Shown here: piece after piece, positions 1 to 6,229 of the stretch
Layout: every line of letters starts with the position of its first letter
Numbering within the stretch: the first letter of the stretch is position 1
NCBI GenBank assembly: GCA_964466385.1
Contig: CAYXNM010000038.1
Coordinates: 1-19,935, forward strand
Direction: 5' to 3'
Source of the DNA: UBA5972 sp964466385
Lineage (GTDB): Bacteria > Pseudomonadota > Alphaproteobacteria > Rhodobacterales > Rhodobacteraceae
DNA: 19,935 nt
Notes under the pieces: generated by a model
Databases searched by the model: none
Told to the model about the DNA's origin: nothing
The model's input: only the letters and a program-made list of their open reading frames with translations
Position numbers and translations under genes: made by a program

Positions 1-31
1 CTAGCCGAGTTCTAAGCTGATGCGAATTTCG

Positions 32-487
32 TTAAGTGGCCTCTTCGCGCAACTGATCGATCACAGCTCGGAACTCAGCTAGGTCAGGGAGCATTGCTGC
101 AACTCGCTTGGACGAAAACCGCCCGCCCAGTTCCCTAAGCAGAGGGACCATCTTTGCCAATGCATCGTCGCGGAACTGCTTTCCAGCTGGGGTCAGCCAA
201 ACCTGCTTTGACCGCTTGTCGCCCGGGTTTAATCGCATGTCGACAAATCCACGCTTCTCAAGCCCAGCTAACGTGTGAGTCATTGTCGTTTTTGCAACTT
301 GAAAGGCCCGCGCCAGTTCGAGAGGTGTCGCGCCATCGCGCACCCTGATCAGATGGCTGACCACACCAAAATGCGACACCAACAGGCCGCTGGGCAGACG
401 GGCTTCAAGGAATGCAGTGCTGATTTGATTGATGATCCCCACCTCATAAAGCAAAGCGAAATAGGGATCGGGGCTGTCTTCAGCCAT
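32..487 (-). CDS. MarR-family winged-helix transcriptional regulator
   Basis: This is a 151-residue cytoplasmic DNA-binding regulator of the MarR family. A winged helix-turn-helix lies at about residues 50-105: the segment ELARAFQVAKTTMTHTLAGL is the helix-turn-helix with its recognition helix, and the wing follows at DKRSKQVWLTPAG. The flanking N- and C-terminal helices would form the dimer interface. I chose the ATG at 487 because homology begins at MAEDSPDPYFALLY; the open frame continues upstream to 715, but that part is only a shadow of the neighbouring gene. The start overlaps the end of the upstream flavoprotein gene by 8 bases (ATGGCTGA), and the best upstream GGAG lies too far away, so translation is probably coupled to that gene. 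The likely role is autorepression and control of the flavoprotein gene through the palindromes at 1604-1659. The ligand is unknown. No cysteine pattern of an OhrR-type redox sensor is seen. Confidence 0.9.
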   Translation of the reverse strand: MAEDSPDPYFALLYEVGIINQISTAFLEARLPSGLLVSHFGVVSHLIRVRDGATPLELARAFQVAKTTMTHTLAGLEKRGFVDMRLNPGDKRSKQVWLTPAGKQFRDDALAKMVPLLRELGGRFSSKRVAAMLPDLAEFRAVIDQLREEAT

Positions 488-1586
488 GGGTGATACGCGT
501 CTCCAATGGCCAGCGTGGGCTGGCGTCAATAGCCGGACCGTAGCCGAGGCGTCCAAGCATTTGAACCGTTTCGCCTGGTGCCGCGAGCATTTCGTGGACT
601 TGTGCATAATGCTCTGCCATCTCAGGGTACTCCTGAAGTGCCTGGCTGACAGGTTGCATCGCCAGCCCTTGTGCCGTCGCAGCCAGGTGCAATCGTATCC
701 AGTCTCGTCCAGCATAAATTTGATCGACCCGGGTGTTGCCCTTGCTGGTTATCACCGCATAGGCATTGGTGGCGTTCATCGCCTTTTGAATCATATCACG
801 CGCCTGTTTGTAGCCGGCACTAGTTGAATCAAGCTGGTCTTCGCGGCGTAGCATCCCGACAAGCTTCAGGCTTTCCAGTAAGGGGCCACCAAGCGAAATC
901 CCGTCGGGATTTGCTTCGATCTCGGCTTTGCCGATCCGCATCAGGTCGACACTTTCTTTCATGACATGTCTGGTTGTCATTTCAATTTCCATTGCCTCCC
1001 GTGTGAGGGTGCGTAGGACGGAAACGTCGGCTTGGGTACTTTTGATTGTGGCAAATCCAGCCAAGGTAGCCATCGCAGCAGCCTCAATCGGTCGATCCTC
1101 ATAGCCATTTCGGTTGGTATGCCGATCAAAGACATGAGCAAACAGCGCATCTTTTTTGCCACCTTGCTTAAACTGGATCACGGCAACAGGCCCGTTATCG
1201 CCTTGTGGAAACAATTCGGTCTGCAAGGCAAATCCATCTTCAGCAGCGGCCATTCGCAAAAGTTCAAGAAAGCACCCCATTCCAATAGTCAGTTGACGGT
1301 CGAACGGGTCGGTCTCTGGAAGATTGCGAGTATCGTCACGGTAAATGACCAGACGATCTTCACCTTGTAACTCCGCAACCCAAGGCTGCCGGTTATGCGG
1401 GTTTGGTGCAAGGATCGCATAGGAAAGCGCCTTTATCCGCGGTTCGGTATAGCTCCCCGCCGTTGACCACGGGGCAAGCGCACGGGTGGGGCGGCGAGTT
1501 GCTAGGAAGCCACCTGCGCCGGCTGTTGCCATCAGCACTACGCCACCGCCAACGAGGCCAATCATTTTTCGTCTTGAAAGTGTCAT
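480..1586 (-). CDS. Tat-exported Acg-family nitroreductase-like FMN-binding protein
   Basis: This 368-residue protein belongs to the Acg/nitroreductase-like group of FMN-binding proteins. The N-terminus carries a twin-arginine signal (SRRKMIGLVGG, then a hydrophobic stretch to about residue 28), so a folded, probably flavin-loaded protein would be exported to the periplasm. The mature part contains ILAPNPHNRQPW, the Asn/Ser-x-His-Asn-x-Gln-Pro-Trp signature that lines the flavin pocket in nitroreductase-fold proteins. The length fits the two-lobed Acg architecture rather than the roughly 200-residue classical nitroreductase. The ATG at 1586 is supported by GGAG about ten bases upstream and by starting directly at the Tat signal. 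It is the first gene of a two-gene unit with the MarR gene. Its substrate cannot be read from sequence; a nitro- or quinone-type compound or flavin storage are inferences. Base composition in this gene looks lower in GC than the rest of the window, about 50% in two hand-counted 60-base lines. Confidence 0.8.
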   Translation of the reverse strand: MTLSRRKMIGLVGGGVVLMATAGAGGFLATRRPTRALAPWSTAGSYTEPRIKALSYAILAPNPHNRQPWVAELQGEDRLVIYRDDTRNLPETDPFDRQLTIGMGCFLELLRMAAAEDGFALQTELFPQGDNGPVAVIQFKQGGKKDALFAHVFDRHTNRNGYEDRPIEAAAMATLAGFATIKSTQADVSVLRTLTREAMEIEMTTRHVMKESVDLMRIGKAEIEANPDGISLGGPLLESLKLVGMLRREDQLDSTSAGYKQARDMIQKAMNATNAYAVITSKGNTRVDQIYAGRDWIRLHLAATAQGLAMQPVSQALQEYPEMAEHYAQVHEMLAAPGETVQMLGRLGYGPAIDASPRWPLETRITHG

Positions 1587-1603
1587 TGCAAGACTCCATC
1601 TAA

Positions 1604-1659
1604 TTCGATATCGAACTTACTAGCGCGATATCGAACTAAATTCAAGTACGAAATCGTAC
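1604..1659. promoter_or_regulatory. Palindromic operator cluster, probable MarR binding sites
   Basis: Three palindromic elements lie upstream of the flavoprotein-marR unit. TTCGATATCGAA at 1604-1615 is a perfect 12-base palindrome. CGATATCG at 1626-1633 is its core copy. The 12-base string CGATATCGAACT occurs at 1606-1617 and again at 1626-1637, exactly 20 bases apart, which is about two helical turns. A further inverted repeat, GTACGA-AA-TCGTAC, lies at 1646-1659. Spacing on one face of the helix suits binding of two regulator dimers. Assignment to the adjacent MarR protein is inference from proximity. Confidence 0.75.
1617..1645 (-). promoter_or_regulatory. Candidate promoter for the flavoprotein-marR operon
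   Basis: On the minus strand TTGAAT (1645-1640) is followed after 17 bases by TAGTAA (1622-1617). The -35 matches consensus at four or more of six positions and the -10 at about three. The spacer contains one of the palindromes, so a bound repressor would block polymerase. The -10 is weak, so the exact position is uncertain. Confidence 0.4.
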
Positions 1660-1816
1660 CATTCGGCGTCGAGCAAAACTATTTAAGACGAGAAATCCGA
1701 AAAGAGTGAACGCCTACAGTGGGCTCACAGCCGTCATCCGACAGTTTCGCTCAGGAACGTTTGAATGGCGTCCGATTCCCTGCATCCATTGGATATCATT
1801 TGTCAGGTGGCGAACG

Positions 1817-3019
1817 CTACGCCTTCTCCAGCATCAGGGCGATCCCCTGCCCCACGCCGATGCACATGGTGCAGAGCGCGCGGTTGGCACCCGTGTTCGC
1901 AAGCTCGATCGAGGCGCTGAGCGCAAGACGCGCACCCGACATGCCCAACGGATGGCCAAGGGCAATTGCGCCGCCGTTCGGATTGACGTGCCCTGCGTCA
2001 TCCGGCAGGCCCAGTTCGCGCAGAACGGCCAGACTTTGGGCGGCGAATGCCTCGTTCAGTTCGATGATGTCAATATCCCCAACCGACAACCCGAGGCGCT
2101 CCAGCAGCTTGCGCGTGGCCGGCACCGGCCCGATCCCCATGATCCTTGGCGGTACTCCCGCACTCGCCATACCCGTCACCCGCGCTTTGGGCGTCAGACC
2201 GTATTTCGCAACCGCGCCCGCACTGGCGATGATCACCGCGGCCGCACCATCATTCACGCCCGACGCGTTTCCCGCCGTAACGGTTCCTCCTTCGCGAAAT
2301 GGCGCGCGCAATGCCGCCAGTTTTTCAAGACTGGTTTCGCGCGGATGCTCGTCCTGGCCAACAATGAGCGCGTCACCGCGCCGTTGAGGGATCGTTACCG
2401 GGGTGATTTCCTGGGCCAGACGTCCGGATTTGATCGCCGTCTGCGCGCGCTGTTGGCTGCGCAGCGCAAAGGCGTCCTGGTCCGCGCGGGAAATGTCGAA
2501 TTCGGCGGCCACGTTTTCGGCGGTTTCGGGCATCGGGTCGACCCCGTACATCGCTTTGAGCGCGGGATTGACAAAGCGCCAGCCGATGGTGGTATCGAAC
2601 ATCTGGTTGCTGCGCGAAAACGCGGTGTCCGATTTACCCAGCACGTAGGGCGCGCGGGTCATGCTTTCGACGCCCCCGGCCACCACCAGTTCCGCCTCGC
2701 CCAGACGGATCGCCTGCGCGCCCAGTCCAATAGCGTTCAGGCCCGACCCGCACAGGCGGTTCACGGTCGCTCCGGCAACTGTTTCGGGCAGACCGGCCAA
2801 CAAGAGCGCCATGCGTGCAACGTTGCGGTTCTCCTCCCCCGCGCCGTTCGCGTTGCCCATCAGAACGTCGTCAATGGCGCTGACGTCCAGACCGGGCGCG
2901 CCTGCAACCACTTGGCGGATCACGTGGGCAAGCATGTCGTCGGGGCGGAGGTCGCGCAGAGCGCCGCCAAAACGCCCGATCGGGGTTCGCAATCCTTCGC
3001 ACAGGAACGCTTCTGTCAT
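1817..3019 (-). CDS. pcaF: Acetyl-CoA acyltransferase, 3-oxoadipyl-CoA thiolase type
   Basis: This is a 400-residue degradative thiolase. It should cleave a 3-oxoacyl-CoA with CoA; the 3-oxoadipyl-CoA type gives succinyl-CoA and acetyl-CoA as the last step of the beta-ketoadipate pathway. The nucleophile Cys90 sits in NRLCGSGLNAI, His356 in GGAIALGHPLG, and the acid/base Cys386 in CTMCIGVGQG, so all three catalytic positions are intact. The segments RTPIGRFGGAL, DTTIGWRFVNP and YGVDPMPETAENVA are typical of PcaF/PaaJ thiolases, which is why I prefer this over a PhaA-type enzyme. I chose the ATG at 3019, with AGGA six bases upstream, over an in-frame start at 3103, because homology begins at MTEAFLCEG. 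No other pca or paa gene is nearby, so the in vivo substrate is not fixed by context. It is transcribed divergently from the arsR operon. Confidence 0.85.
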   Translation of the reverse strand: MTEAFLCEGLRTPIGRFGGALRDLRPDDMLAHVIRQVVAGAPGLDVSAIDDVLMGNANGAGEENRNVARMALLLAGLPETVAGATVNRLCGSGLNAIGLGAQAIRLGEAELVVAGGVESMTRAPYVLGKSDTAFSRSNQMFDTTIGWRFVNPALKAMYGVDPMPETAENVAAEFDISRADQDAFALRSQQRAQTAIKSGRLAQEITPVTIPQRRGDALIVGQDEHPRETSLEKLAALRAPFREGGTVTAGNASGVNDGAAAVIIASAGAVAKYGLTPKARVTGMASAGVPPRIMGIGPVPATRKLLERLGLSVGDIDIIELNEAFAAQSLAVLRELGLPDDAGHVNPNGGAIALGHPLGMSGARLALSASIELANTGANRALCTMCIGVGQGIALMLEKA

Positions 3020-3151
3020 TTGCTGTCCTTCATGGTCTGAAACTTCGTTCGGGCAACCAAACGCGCGCACCCGCGACATTCGGCAGTCGGACATTGGTTT
3101 CAAAACGATTTACATAATCCAACGGGCTGATCAATAGCATGAAGTTTTCTG

Positions 3152-3180
3152 TTGATCCTGGAAAATAACATATGTATTAA
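3152..3180 (+). promoter_or_regulatory. Candidate arsR-operon promoter with palindrome
   Basis: The AT-rich divergent region holds TTGATC (3152-3157), a 17-base spacer and TATTAA (3175-3180), each about four of six to consensus. Inside the spacer and -10 lies the palindrome ACATATGT (3168-3175), within a longer imperfect palindrome AATAACATATGTATT. That is a plausible ArsR-dimer site for autorepression and possibly for control of the divergent thiolase. Both assignments are inference. Confidence 0.4.
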
Positions 3181-3210
3181 TTAACCAAACTTGTAATTAA
3201 AGAGGTGGTT

Positions 3211-3552
3211 GTGGCTGACCTTTCGCGAATATTCTCGGCGCTTGGCGACCCCACGCGGTTCGCGATCGTTGAAACCCTGTTGACAGAGGGGGACTCAAGC
3301 GCAGGTGATCTGCTGTCGGTCGCGCCGATTTCGGCCCCGGCGATTTCGCGGCATCTCAAGGTTCTTCGCCGCGCCGGGATCGTTTTTCAACGCGTCGACC
3401 GGCAAAGGCGGATCTATTCCGTCAACCCCGCGGCGGTGCAGGCAATAAACGCGTGGGTCGAGGTTCATCGGAAATTCTGGGAAGCCAGCCTTGACAGGCT
3501 GGAAAACGCGTTGGCGCTGGAAGGAAACAAGAATGGCGGAACTGAAGATTAA
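3211..3552 (+). CDS. ArsR-family winged-helix regulator (no metal-binding cysteines)
   Basis: This is a 113-residue ArsR/SmtB-fold regulator. FSALGDPTRFAIVETLL is the hallmark N-terminal helix, SAPAISRHLKVLRRAGIV the recognition helix, and RRIYSVNPAAV the wing and following strand. The protein has no cysteine at all, so it lacks the CxC site of the arsenic and cadmium sensors and probably answers to a non-metal cue or to partner proteins. I chose GTG at 3211 because AGAGG sits five bases before it; GTG at 3205 is the in-frame alternative and would add two residues. Its end overlaps the next gene by 20 bases. ArsR regulators of this kind are commonly encoded with AHSA1-type SRPBCC proteins and YciI-like proteins, as here. 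Confidence 0.9.
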   Translation: MADLSRIFSALGDPTRFAIVETLLTEGDSSAGDLLSVAPISAPAISRHLKVLRRAGIVFQRVDRQRRIYSVNPAAVQAINAWVEVHRKFWEASLDRLENALALEGNKNGGTED

Positions 3553-3964
3553 TCGTCGGTTGAATGCTGACATCGCGCGGGTGTTTGCTTTTGTGACCAA
3601 GGGCGAGCATCTGGTGAAATGGTGGGGCCCCGAAGGCGTGACGCTGCCCGATCACGCATTGGATTTCACGCGGACCGGTCCCTGGCATTCAGTGATGCAA
3701 AACAGCGACGGTCAACAGTTCCGGGTGTCAGGCCAGGTGACGTCCGTCAACGCGCCCAAAAGCGTGGGGTTTACCTGGGCCTGGCACGATGAAAAGGGCG
3801 CGCGTGGCGAGGACACGCATGTCACGATCACGCTGGAAGCGAATTCCGACGGAAGCACCGAATTCCAGCTTCATCATCGGGAACTGGCGACAAAAGAGGC
3901 CGCTGCCAATCACCGGCAAGGCTGGACGTCCTCGCTGGTCAAACTCGAACGTCTGGCGGCCTGA
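3533..3964 (+). CDS. SRPBCC (AHSA1-like/START-fold) protein
   Basis: This 143-residue protein has the AHSA1-type SRPBCC fold, a helix-grip cavity that binds a hydrophobic ligand. Recognisable are the N-terminal strand and helix (INRRLNADIARVFAFVT), the AHSA1 signature HLVKWWGPEGV, the central strands (RVSGQVTSV, SVGFTWAW, HVTITLEA) and the long C-terminal cavity helix ending in GWTSSLVKLERLA. The ATG at 3533 has AAGGA upstream and lies inside the 3' end of arsR, so the two are co-translated. Family members are often annotated as 'activator of Hsp90 ATPase homologue', but the bacterial proteins in ArsR operons have no established link to Hsp90. The ligand and reaction, if any, are unknown. Confidence 0.88.
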   Translation: MAELKINRRLNADIARVFAFVTKGEHLVKWWGPEGVTLPDHALDFTRTGPWHSVMQNSDGQQFRVSGQVTSVNAPKSVGFTWAWHDEKGARGEDTHVTITLEANSDGSTEFQLHHRELATKEAAANHRQGWTSSLVKLERLAA

Positions 3965-4001
3965 ACCCCCTCCCTCACGAAACCAAAAAAGGAACTCTGA
4001 A

Positions 4002-4313
4002 ATGCCAAAATACATGTTCGCATACCACGGCGGCAAAGCACCGGAAACGCCCGAAGAGGGCAGGAAAGTCATGGCGGCATGGGAAAACTGGTTCGGAACA
4101 CTGGGACAAGCGATCGTTGACGGGGGCAACCCTGTCGGCGCGTCAAGCACAGTGACCGCCAATGGCGTGATGGGGGATGGTGGCGCCAACCCTGTCGCTG
4201 GATACAGCCTGATCACCGCGCCTGACATGGAAACGGCAACCACGATGGCCAAAGGATGCCCGATGCTGGAAGACGGCGGAACGGTCGAAGTGGCGGAATG
4301 TTTGCCGATGTGA
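4002..4313 (+). CDS. YciI-like (YCII/DGPF-type) small protein
   Basis: This 103-residue soluble protein has the ferredoxin-like alpha+beta pattern of the YCII family. It opens with MPKYMFAYHGG, has a helix at KVMAAWENWFGTLG, then the Gly-rich turn IVDGGNPVGASS, and ends with a strand-helix-strand unit GYSLITAPDMETATTMAKGC and TVEVAECLPM. The ATG at 4002 follows AAAAAAGGAA with good spacing, 37 bases after the SRPBCC gene, so it is probably the third gene of the arsR operon. YCII proteins are dimeric and may be small-molecule enzymes; no specific reaction can be assigned here. Confidence 0.85.
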   Translation: MPKYMFAYHGGKAPETPEEGRKVMAAWENWFGTLGQAIVDGGNPVGASSTVTANGVMGDGGANPVAGYSLITAPDMETATTMAKGCPMLEDGGTVEVAECLPM

Positions 4314-4356
4314 TCACGGGCCCCGTTTCCACCTCAACCAGCGGCGCGTGCTTTGG

Positions 4357-4409
4357 CTAGACCAAAATCGTTTCAGATTGAATCAATCTGAAAGAGACTT
4401 TTGGTCCAG
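4357..4409. repeat. Large imperfect hairpin A, candidate dispersed palindromic repeat
   Basis: The outer arms GACCAAAA (4360-4367) and TTTTGGTC (4399-4406) pair perfectly and extend outward past one mismatch by CT/AG. The inner arms TTTCAGATTG (4371-4380) and CAATCTGAAA (4384-4393) form a perfect 10-base-pair stem with a three-base AAT loop. The two stems are separated by TCG on one side and GAGAC on the other. There is no run of T directly after it, so it is not a classical terminator. It lies between the YciI-like and methyltransferase genes, outside any gene. It resembles the palindromic intergenic elements seen in Rhodobacterales, but that recollection needs a genome search. Confidence 0.8.
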
Positions 4410-4421
4410 ATTCAATGGTTT

Positions 4422-4473
4422 GAGCAAAATCCTAGGATCAGACTGGTTCAGTCGGATCCGTTTTTTGCTCTGG
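4422..4473. repeat. Large imperfect hairpin B, adjacent to hairpin A
   Basis: The outer arms GAGCAAAA (4422-4429) and TTTTGCTC (4463-4470) pair perfectly. The inner arms GGATC-A-GACTG (4435-4445) and CAGTC-G-GATCC (4449-4459) pair with one A/G mismatch around a GTT loop. CCAGA near 4406-4410 and TGG at 4471-4473 can add an outer layer that would span the second hairpin. A T6 tract (4461-4466) lies in the descending arm, so one conformer might terminate the arsR operon transcript. The same layout as hairpin A, with a purine arm ending in AAAA, suggests the two form one composite element. Confidence 0.7.
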
Positions 4474-4533
4474 CGCCGCTTTTGGTTGCATTCACAGAGC
4501 GGGAGTGGCTGAATGGACCTCCGGGAGGACATG

Positions 4534-5169
4534 ATGAGCACCGACAGGCCCAACCTCAACGCCGCCTACGCCCTGAAGACGCCGGGTGATTCGCAACGTC
4601 TCTACCGGCAGTGGGCAGATACCTATGACACCAGCTTTGCGCGCGATCAGGACTATGTCTATCCGATGGTCGTGGCAGAAGTGTTTGCGGAATATGCACC
4701 CAGGACAAGTGCCAAAGTGTTGGATGTCGGGGCCGGGACCGGGCTTGTGGGGGCCGCGCTTTCGGCCCTTGGGGACTGGCAGGTTGACGGGGTCGATATC
4801 TCACCTGAAATGCTTTCCCGCGCGCGCGCCAAGGGGCATTACCGCGCGCTTTTCACCGGGGATCTGACCAACAGGCTGGACCGGCCCGACGGTTCTTATG
4901 ATGCCCTGCTCAGCGCGGGGACATTCACGCACGGCCATTTGGGCCCGGAGGTGCTGGACGAGCTTCTCAGGATCGCGCGCAAAGATGCGCTGTTTGTGCT
5001 TGGCGTCAACAAGGATCATTTTTCCGCTTCGGGATTTCCCGACAAACTGGCCGCTCTTGCATCACAAGTTGCCGATACCAAACTGGTGGACCGAAAAATC
5101 TATGGCCCAAATGCCGCCGCAGATCACCGGGATGATTTGGCCAGCATCGTCGTATTTCGCAAAACCTGA
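4534..5169 (+). CDS. Class I SAM-dependent methyltransferase
   Basis: This is a 211-residue cytoplasmic methyltransferase with the Rossmann-like fold of the Methyltransf_11/25 group. Motif I is VLDVGAGTGLVGAAL at about residues 58-72, motif II is VDGVDISPEML with the acidic residue that binds the SAM ribose, and motif IV/post-II lies around YDALLSAGTFTHGHLG. The N-terminal YRQWADTYDTSF is typical of small-molecule methyltransferases of this group. I chose the ATG at 4534 because GGGAGG ends five bases before it; ATGs at 4531 and 4513 are in frame, and the latter has its own GGGAG, so up to seven residues more are possible. It stands alone downstream of the hairpins. The substrate is not recognisable. 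Confidence 0.85.
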   Translation: MSTDRPNLNAAYALKTPGDSQRLYRQWADTYDTSFARDQDYVYPMVVAEVFAEYAPRTSAKVLDVGAGTGLVGAALSALGDWQVDGVDISPEMLSRARAKGHYRALFTGDLTNRLDRPDGSYDALLSAGTFTHGHLGPEVLDELLRIARKDALFVLGVNKDHFSASGFPDKLAALASQVADTKLVDRKIYGPNAAADHRDDLASIVVFRKT

Positions 5170-5188
5170 GGAACCCCCGAAAAATGCG

Positions 5189-5220
5189 CCCCCTGGCAGT
5201 TTGCATCATGCCCAAAGGGG
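5189..5220. terminator. Weak hairpin between convergent genes
   Basis: CCCC-T-GGCA (5190-5198) can pair with TGCC-CAAA-GGGG (5209-5220) across a loop of about ten bases, between the methyltransferase gene and znuA. No T tract follows on either side, so a bidirectional terminator is only a possibility. Confidence 0.3.
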
Positions 5221-5238
5221 ACACTGTTCAGACGTATC

Positions 5239-6144
5239 CTAAGGCGAAGGTCCAAGGCACGAGAACATCCCGTCGGCAACCGCCGACAGCAACTCTGGAT
5301 AGGTGAATTCCGCCTGCGCATTCACGGGCGCCAACGCGTTTGCATAGCCAAGCCTGACACCCGGAATGCCGGTCAGGGGGGCGGCCTCTTTCAGTGCCGG
5401 ATCGTCCTTTATGATCAGGCAGGAAGACGGGATTGCAGACAATGCCCCCCTTAAATCCGACATCACCCCAAGGCTGGTGGCATGCTCATCCACGCTTGTC
5501 GCGATGCCGAGAGGATGCAGGTCATAGCGGTTTTCGAAATACTGAAAAGCCGCGTGAAACTGGACAAACGGGAGGGGTTCTTGACCGCTGCGCGCAGTTT
5601 GAATGTCTTGATCGGTCGCGCGAACGTCCGATTTGAACTGTGCGTTGGCCCTTTGGTAATCGTCCCTGTTCAGGGGGTCATGGTCCTTTAGCGCCGCTGT
5701 GATCGCATCCGCCCAGATCAGCGCATTTTCCGGATCCAGCCAGCTGTGCGGGTCGTCCCTCGGCGTCAAGGCCGGGGCAGCGCCGCTCGCAAGACCAGCT
5801 ACGGGCTGGGGCAGCAGGAGCGTTCCCTTAATTCCGTTCAGCATCAGCGATTTGGACGCCATTTCCGGCTGGCCAAGAATCTTTGCCAACGCGGGTGATG
5901 CGCCGGGGCCCATCCAGACAATCAGGTCCGCCGCCCGCAGGCGCGCAACCATTGATGGCTTCAGGGCGAAATCATGCCCCGAACTTCCCCTTCTGACCAG
6001 ATGCACGGGTTGAAACCTGCCCTGTGCAAGCTGGGCAACGATGGCTTTGACCGGCTCGATATCCGTCACCACCTCCAGCGCGCGGGCACCAATGGGCAGT
6101 AATCCGGGTCCGAGCAACATCAGGAACATGGCAATGCGAAACAT
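5239..6144 (-). CDS. znuA: Zinc ABC transporter periplasmic binding protein
   Basis: This 301-residue cluster A-I solute-binding protein captures zinc in the periplasm and delivers it to ZnuB. It has a signal peptide (residues 1-22, hydrophobic MFLMLLGPGLLPIGARA). The three His ligands of the family are present: His57 in SSGHDFALKPS, His133 in DPHSWLDPENA and His197 in FVQFHAAFQYFE. The conserved C-terminal cysteine pair is seen at Cys242 and Cys296. The usual His- and Asp-rich loop between the first two ligands is missing; the region 105-130 is Pro/Ala/Gly-rich and has no histidine. I chose the ATG at 6144 because the signal peptide starts there; the open frame upstream to 6270 runs through the Zur box and zur. 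The ribosome-binding site is weak. It is transcribed divergently from zur-znuCB and repressed by Zur through the site at 6201-6215. Confidence 0.93.
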   Translation of the reverse strand: MFRIAMFLMLLGPGLLPIGARALEVVTDIEPVKAIVAQLAQGRFQPVHLVRRGSSGHDFALKPSMVARLRAADLIVWMGPGASPALAKILGQPEMASKSLMLNGIKGTLLLPQPVAGLASGAAPALTPRDDPHSWLDPENALIWADAITAALKDHDPLNRDDYQRANAQFKSDVRATDQDIQTARSGQEPLPFVQFHAAFQYFENRYDLHPLGIATSVDEHATSLGVMSDLRGALSAIPSSCLIIKDDPALKEAAPLTGIPGVRLGYANALAPVNAQAEFTYPELLSAVADGMFSCLGPSP

Positions 6145-6187
6145 CAAGAAAGTCACTTTCAGGTTCTTGTGGGTGGCAGGAAGTGGC

Positions 6188-6216
6188 GCTATAAATGATA
6201 TGTTATATAATAACAA
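6188..6216 (-). promoter_or_regulatory. Candidate znuA promoter
   Basis: On the minus strand TTGTTA (6216-6211), a 17-base spacer and TATAGC (6193-6188) form a -35/-10 pair, each four of six to consensus. The Zur box fills the -35 and upstream half of the spacer, so Zur binding would exclude polymerase. Confidence 0.5.
6201..6215. promoter_or_regulatory. Zur box in the znuA/zur divergent promoter
   Basis: TGTTATATAATAACA is a perfect inverted repeat (TGTTAT, ATA centre, ATAACA) and fits the alphaproteobacterial Zur motif built on GTTAT..ATAAC. It lies between znuA and zur, 15 bases before the zur start. The perfect -10 hexamer TATAAT (6206-6211) for the plus strand is inside the box, so a single Zur dimer could silence zur-znuCB by covering its -10 and znuA by covering its -35. 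No good plus-strand -35 is visible. Confidence 0.88.
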
Positions 6217-6229
6217 TAGGTGTTGACCA

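Noticed and set aside
488..715. N-terminal extension of the MarR protein in the same frame
   Set aside because: The extension lies wholly within the flavoprotein gene in another frame and has no homology to MarR N-termini; the ATG at 487 fits the family.
1660..1816. Gap between the MarR-type operators and the thiolase stop
   Set aside because: No open frame with a ribosome-binding site, no clear hairpin and no repeat was found; it holds nothing I can support.
1706..3040. Long plus-strand open frame of 444 codons opposite the thiolase gene
   Set aside because: It is antisense to a thiolase with complete catalytic motifs, is rich in Arg/His/Gln as GC-rich shadow frames are, and shows no recognisable domain.
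4401..4589. Small 62-codon frame between the YciI-like and methyltransferase genes
   Set aside because: It begins inside the first hairpin, runs through the second and into the methyltransferase gene in another frame, and has no good ribosome-binding site.
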